The notes under the pieces are model-generated. The model was not told the DNA's origin. It made no database searches and saw nothing but the letters and a program-made list of their open reading frames with translations. A program made the translations under genes and the position numbers. DNA of 64,000 nt from positions 42,247,598 to 42,311,597 of the forward strand of contig NC_030385.2 of the NCBI RefSeq assembly GCF_001625215.2, read 5' to 3'. Below, one piece after another: positions 57,929-64,000 of the stretch (position 1 is its first letter; every line of letters starts with the position of its first letter). This stretch comes from Daucus carota subsp. sativus (Eukaryota; Streptophyta; Magnoliopsida; Apiales; Apiaceae).

Positions 57929-58385
57929 GGGGTCGAGTTACAGAAACTGTTGCTGTATGTATATGCGTAAGTATATATGTTGAGATTGCAAAGAAGATTG
58001 TGGGTTTTTATGGTGTTTTTATATGGTCTGATAAAGAGTTAAATCGACGTAACACAGTTAAACAAGTTCACATTGGAACAAATGATTAAACAAGTTTTCT
58101 TTTAACTTGCGTACTGGTTCACTGGATTCATGAATATAGTGTCTAAAAGCATAAAAGCACGTGCGAGGCACCGGCCTCTAGTTTTTATTATGTTTTAAAT
58201 AATTTTCATGTGTCATCATATTGTTCTCTTACGGGCTTTGAGTTTGTATTATGTTTTAAATAATATTCGTGTGCCATCATATTGTTTCGAGCGTAACTAT
58301 TACATTTTATTTTTTGACAAAATATGTAAATATGAAAAATGTAATATTTGCAACCTAATAGCATTAATAGTAATAATAAGTACTA

Positions 58386-58697
58386 TTCCCTCTGTCCCAA
58401 TTTATATGACCCTTATTCCTTTTTAGGATATCTCTAAAATAATGAACTTATTGTACTTACTATTTTTAAACACTACTTTTCACTATTACACCAAATACTT
58501 CTCTATTTTATACTTTTTTTTATTTAATAAACACTATTACACTCACGACTTACCTCCACTATCTCAAATCTATTATTAAATTTTGATATGTTCCACCACT
58601 TTACCCACTTTCCAACTAAATTTACTCTTTTTTTTATTACCTTTTTCTTAATCTCCGTGAAAGTTAAATAATGTCACTTAAAATGAGATGAAGGGAG
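58386..58697. mobile_element. Old Stowaway-like MITE
   Basis: The left end TTCCCTCTGTCCCAATTTAT and the inverse of the right end, CTCCCTTCATCTCATTTTAA, are alike and are flanked by TA. The arms are more diverged than in the other two full Stowaway copies, so it is probably older. Confidence 0.7.
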
Positions 58698-59974
58698 TAT
58701 ATTTTTTTAAAAAAATATGGATCAAAAACTACATTTGAACTGATATTTCTATATTCGAATTCGTTAGGATATAGAGACCATTATCAAATTATATATGATC
58801 AAAATTATATTCGAAATTAATACTGAAACTTTTGTATTTTAAATATATTATACCTCATTAAAAGTATCTGTAATTTATTGTTGAAATTATTAAATTATTT
58901 CAACTAATATACCATGATTTTGATGAAAACCTGTTCTTCATATGTGAATTAAGATAACCTAAATCATGATTAAATGAAGATGTGTGGTTCGCGTTGCCTT
59001 ACATTTATTTCTTCTTCTTTGAGAGCACGTTTGCATAATTGTTAAAGTGATACATGATGGAGCAAATCATCAACACATTCTTTTTAGTATATGTTGCACA
59101 CATCTTGTATAAATAGAAATTATAACATATGTTGTATGTAAAAAGACATATACCTTATTTTATTATAAAAGTATCAATTGAACTACTAACCGTGTAATTG
59201 CACCCGAAAAATTTCCGACACATTTGACGTGTCTTATCCTTTTATTTTTATGTTGACTTTTGATTAACAATATAGAATTTCTTTAAATTCACCTTCATAT
59301 CACAAGTTAAAGTATTTCATATACATATATCATCAAAATGACATCGTTTAGATATATTTTCTGACATAAAATTTGAAATATTGTCACTATTCTTATATCT
59401 ATAATTTTTTTTAAAAAGATTTACACATCAAATTCTGAATTCATAGTTTTAAATAAAAAAAATATTCTAAATAGGAATATTCTTTCAGTTATCTTATTTC
59501 GTGTTCTCCAAGATATTGTAATCTATTTATGAATCGTCTTTTATAATAAAAGAAATTAATATGACATAGTCCATTTCGAAAGCCTATCAATTTTCCTTTC
59601 AAAGATGCTCGCTTAAATCTCAGTTTTTGTGCTTATTTCTCACATTCATGACTTAAAATTTCTATAATATTGTATCGGTGCTCGTTTAAACTATTAAGTT
59701 AGATTTGAATTCGTTCATTTTTATTCAAATATGAATTATATCTATTTTTAGAAACCTGAATCATGACTCGAACCCGATTATTCATATTCTTTTTCAATTT
59801 TAAATTTATTTACATAAATAATTAATTTATAGATATTAATCTATCATGTAAACAATATACGAGACTTGACTGAAATAATAACTTATCTCAAATAAATAAG
59901 ATACGGAAACGAATATAAATACAAAAGTTTTAAAATATGTGGTTAATGCTTTTGAATAACAAGCTAATTGTTTG

Positions 59975-60045
59975 TGTAGTTCAAGTGGTTTGAGTGATGT
60001 ATTTGTATCGGAGAGGTCCTGAGTTCGAGTCTTATGAATAACATC
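59975..60045 (+). mobile_element. tRNA-like SINE head
   Basis: TGTAGTTCAAGTGGTTTGAG resembles an A box and GAGTTCGAGTCTT a B box, about 35 bases apart. It lacks a full cloverleaf, so it is more likely a SINE fragment than a tRNA gene. Confidence 0.4.
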
Positions 60046-61091
60046 TTTTTTATATATATGAGAAGAGGTTAGGTTCGGAGTTAGGCTCAGGTTCGGAGGT
60101 AAGTAATTTATTTGCTCAGGAGGGAGGCTTGTCACGAACGTGTTGGGCTATTATATATATAAGTAGAAAGTAGATATATTTTTTTATTGTTGTGTACTAT
60201 TATTGACTTGAATCGTTCATTGCTGTATTTGTTTTTTTTTTTTTGAATAATTGTATTTGTTTTTTATTAATCACCTTATAAAAATTCAATATAAATATTT
60301 ACATTATGTAGAATTCGAAAATTACAAATACAATATTAAAAATTATAAATACATTATTTGAACCTAGATGGCTAGATAAAGTAATAAGAAAGTTAATTAA
60401 AAATATATTCTAACAGATTAATAAACTTGGAGGATAAACAAGAACCAGAATTCAAGAATTTGGAATCATCGAACATAAATATTTACCACTACATTTTCAA
60501 ATTTAAAAAAAATTAATTTGATAACAAACGGTATCAATTCTACCACAAGTGGACTCAATATCAAATCCTTGCGTTTGTTGTGTGTATACTTTTTCTTAAC
60601 CTTCAGAATCTTTGTTACAATCCATTTTTGACATTTTGCATTTTGCTTGCATCCTTAATCCTTCGTGTTGTCTTGTAGTTTAGTTTTTTCACATTATACT
60701 TTTCATCAGTGTAGTATAGTATAGCCAACAGAAGGTTATATGGGTTCCACATGTAAAAGGGAAAAATGCAGGGACATTGTTGACAACAGTCAATAGTCCG
60801 GTGGTAGTACTGAGAATATCCCGAAACTTTACTTAACATAGCTTTAAAGGAGAAATTGCTCATCATAGCAGTACTCTGTCCAATGCTTAGAGTCTTCTGA
60901 AACACATATAGGTGATGCATATATGCATATTCAAGTCCAGTTATGCCAGATTTAACATAAAAATTCAGTTCGGCAGATATTTACACAAAAATGTCATATG
61001 ATGACAGGCTGCAGATATAATATAATATTCCTCCTTTTTTAAGAGGCATTATACCAACGTATGAGCCAAGAAGTTAATAGTTCTACCTAAC

Positions 61092-63460
61092 CTAGAGCGT
61101 AAGAATGAGGCCAATAGGACAATGATCACTACCACCAACATCTGGGAGAATATACGAGTCATAAACCTTGTCGGAGATGGACTCTGAAACAAGGAAGTAA
61201 TCCAAGCGCCATCCTGTTTCACAATACAAGAATTAATAAAGAATAGTAAACAGAAAGGGTTTAATCAGGGAACACTCAAAGTGCAGCGAAGTTTAGTACA
61301 CATTTCTGCTATACTAGGGAGTGATGAGCAAGTAATGTTACTTAACATCTCATCCTGTATAGGGTTGATACATAAAGACGTTGCTTCATTTTTCACACGA
61401 GCCTAGACTGATGGTTCACGGTTCTGCTATACTAGGGAGTAATAAGCAAGTAATGTTACTTAACATCTCATCCTGTATAGGGTTGTTACATAAAGATGTT
61501 GCTTCATTTTTCAAATGAGCCTAGACTGATATAACCATCGGTCATGTTTCAAAGAACCATTGACCGATTTTAATTTCAGCAAAGTTCATGACATACTAAG
61601 TGCAGCTTGGCAATCAACTCAGAAATATAAGGTTATCTACTAACAACAAAGATAAATTTAACATAATCAATTCACATAAAGTTATTATAACGTAAAAGCC
61701 AAATTGACAGGGCAGAATACATGTTTAAATAATCAACAGGATTTGGTCCAATACTTGCGTCTTTCCTATTTCAAAAAGTCGCTGCTCAGGTATTGTTACA
61801 GAAATGCAGTTTGCAGGTAAATTATCATTTTAACAACCAATGTGTGGGTTTGTGAAGAAATTGACTAGAATAAAATACTATTAAACAATACCTTTATTTG
61901 TCTTGCGTGCATTATGCCTGTAATTCCAGTAAGTATAGCCAACAACACCAGGATGCTGATTCCTAAACGTGTCAACGAAGCCATTTTTTAAGTAGTTTGT
62001 CTCGAATGACTGCCTTTCTTCAATCGTAAAACCAGCACTTCTCTTATTTCCCTGCATAGCAGAATAGATGAGAATAGATGATAGGTTAACAAGTTTATTA
62101 GCCAACCACTGGTGTTACCAAAAATAGTCGTGAAAACACAAAAACAAATCTTACCAATGTTTTTTAAAAAGAATTACAAATTTGAGAGATTGCATCAACT
62201 TTTTATTAAGAAGAATATTGATTGGAGGTCACATGCATCTCTCATATTTTAAATGCCAGTAATCGATTTAGTACATGCATCGTACCACTTGAGTTTTACA
62301 ATGAGTATTTGGTGCGCGGGAAAGAACCCTGATTTTCGTCTGGAACTTATTAATTATTGGATGTGAATATTTGAAGCTCTGAATATCAGATATGGCCTTC
62401 TAGGCCACTAGGATTTGCATGAACATGATTAGGTGATATGCATCTTATCACCAGAGTAGGTAATAGCTGCCTTTTCGTATATAGATGAACAGTATTATAT
62501 ATGCTGAACTTACTGCAGGATTATAAATATCGATTTCTTCATGCGCACAATTCAAATCTCCCGTTAAAATAACAGGCTTCATCTTCTCTAGCTCCTGTAC
62601 AAGGCAAGGAAGGCCGTCAACACAACATCAAATCAATTGAATAACAGTAGTAATCAATTTTCTAATTTAGAAGCACATGAGATATAAGCCAATATTGAAT
62701 CCTCCTTCTAAATCACATATTTTAGACAGAATTTGAAGACGAATAGTAAAAAAGAAAAAACAGGAGGATAAGAACAGAGGAATAAAAATCCAGATTTATG
62801 TTTACTAAATTAGTTTTAGGTTTTGCACAATATGGCCTTTGAACCTACATCTGCACGTCATTTTCAAACTGGAAGAACCAAGAGAAGAGGAAAACACATA
62901 ATAGAATACAAAATGGATTTTAAAAAAATTATATGTAAGCTGTCACTAAACACATGATAGAAGATTAATTGGCCGTAACTCACCAAATTAGCTATCCGTC
63001 ATACATATGTACACTATATGTAAGTGTAACATATCTTCAATGGGTGTGAGAGAGAAGCGAAAGATGCATGTGCAACTATGCAGCAATGTGAAACATTCTA
63101 TAGCAAAAAGAAAAAAAAGACTTACTTTCATGTAATTGCTTAGAGAAGTATCCCACTCAGTAACTCTGTATGACTAGAATTAAAAAAGTTTATTAGCGCA
63201 GATCAGTTTTTGTAAAAAAAAGTATGACTAAACATAAGGTAAATTAGATCTGGCTCCAAATATGATGAAACAACAAGGAATGAACCAAGTAAATGATTTA
63301 CTAATATTTCCATGCCACTTACCAGTCTTTTTAGACCATCACCTGAATTTGGAACATAACTACATAGCAAATAGAAAGAATCAAACTCTACTGTCACAAG
63401 ACGCCCTTCACTATCATGATCTGATATGCCAAGGCCATATCTCACTGAAAGTGGTTTTAT
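61092..63460 (-). CDS. APE1L: Exonuclease III-type AP endonuclease, 3' part (gene runs off the right edge)
   Basis: Minus-strand exons 63323-63460, 63126-63173, 62514-62594, 61892-62051 and 61092-61213 join in frame to give 182 C-terminal residues; the 5' exons lie beyond 63460 and probably past the window. The enzyme cuts DNA at abasic sites in base excision repair. Family motifs are [34 protein letters not shown] (metal- and phosphate-binding Asp and Asn), [20 protein letters not shown] and the catalytic [10 protein letters not shown] near the C-terminus. These fit plant APE1L (At3g48425-like). The exon at 63126-63173 is placed at TCATACAG because this alone restores SYRVTEWD. A coding-like block at about 63920-63978 was not assigned. 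Confidence 0.9.
61304..61530. repeat. Tandem duplication of a 109-bp unit in the last intron
   Basis: TTCTGCTATACTAGGGAGT through GAGCCTAGACTGAT occurs at 61304-61412 and 61422-61530 with about six changes. The copies are separated by 9 bases. No coding sense is apparent. Confidence 0.85.
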
Positions 63461-64000
63461 CTGCCAGAAACATCATAATAGACAGTCACATATGAACATA
63501 TATAAATATTCAGAAACAACTTCTGACTGAAATTTTACATCAGATATGTAAAGCAATTATTAAGATGCAAACTTGCTCAATCATGATTAAGTTTAGACTG
63601 TAGTCCTTATTCCTCGATGCAAAAAAATCAGTCAACTTTTTTGTTTAGTTAATTACAACTTCCATAGTACTCTTGGTCAATGATCATAGTGACCATATAC
63701 ATCATACATGTCTTCAGAGAGATTAATCACAATTAAGGCTACAAGATGACTAGCCGCCAACATAACTATCATGAAACTATTGATCTAAGATCATTCATTT
63801 GCTAACTGGAAAGAAAGAAACTTTACATAAAGTTGTAAATGAAATATATAAAAGGATGAGTATTCATAAATGTCAAGAATACATTTTAAATTTTATTTCT
63901 CACACCAAGTGAATATAACCTGATCCATCAGCAGCTCTTATGCCTAAGTGCCACGCATATATGGTTGAAGTGTGTTTACTGTGTTCAAGTGCTTCTACCA

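Larger units (their letters stand above)
57929..61091. other. Repeat-bearing spacer between the E2 and AP endonuclease genes
   Basis: This 3.1-kb AT-rich stretch contains a 60-base tandem duplication near 58190-58290 (TTATGTTTTAAATAAT units), an old Stowaway-like MITE and a tRNA-like SINE head. No coding region is supported. Confidence 0.5.

Noticed and set aside
59975-60045. Functional tRNA gene
   Set aside because: A- and B-box-like motifs exist, but no acceptor stem or full cloverleaf can be drawn.
63918-63978. Extra upstream exon of the AP endonuclease
   Set aside because: One frame (KHTSTIYAWHLGIRAADGS) is open with splice-like borders, but it does not resemble the family as I recall it and the window ends too soon to judge.

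Overview
This window looks like nuclear DNA of a eudicot plant, possibly an asterid; I cannot name the species. Genes are split by AT-rich GT-AG introns, 5'UTR introns are common, spacers are AT-rich, and small DNA-transposon relatives (Stowaway, Tourist and hAT-like MITEs) are scattered through introns and spacers. Most genes below were rebuilt exon by exon from matching reading frames and splice sites, so the joins are inferred, but nearly all keep phase and recover the family's expected length.

Layout, left to right: a MAP kinase phosphatase 1 gene (+, 1784-4313); a spacer with a hAT-like MITE, a possible cytochrome P450 fragment and a degenerate minisatellite; an actin-depolymerizing factor gene with the classic ATG-only first coding exon (+, 7851-9209); a small plastid-type glycine-rich membrane protein (-, 10260-13234); a repeat-rich spacer with SINE-like and Stowaway elements; a cyclin T1 gene (+, 17059-21859); a 17-exon gene for a conserved plant protein of 1175 residues with unknown function (-, 24003-37165), containing two GC-AG introns; a CNBP/HEXBP-like protein with nine CCHC zinc knuckles (-, 38531-40570); a Tourist-like MITE; a decayed S-domain receptor kinase; a shortened HD-ZIP III-like homeodomain gene (-, 44268-46446); a palindrome-rich foldback region; the 37-residue oligosaccharyltransferase subunit OST4 (+, 50963-51076); an intronless E2 ubiquitin-conjugating enzyme gene (-, 52268-52798) beside its six-exon relative (-, 55146-57928); a repeat-rich spacer; and the 3' part of an exonuclease III-type AP endonuclease (-, 61092 to beyond the right edge).

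The genes are mostly housekeeping or signalling functions (kinase dephosphorylation, actin turnover, transcription elongation, N-glycosylation, ubiquitination, DNA base repair) and do not form one pathway. The most unusual items are the HD-ZIP III-like gene, whose homeodomain has lost the near-invariant Gln50-Asn51 pair and whose leucine-zipper exon seems duplicated, the intronless E2 copy next to an intron-bearing relative, a GC donor lying 4 bases from a frame-breaking GT donor, and a dense cluster of nested palindromes at 48.66-49.14 kb. No CRISPR array, rRNA gene or convincing functional tRNA gene was seen.
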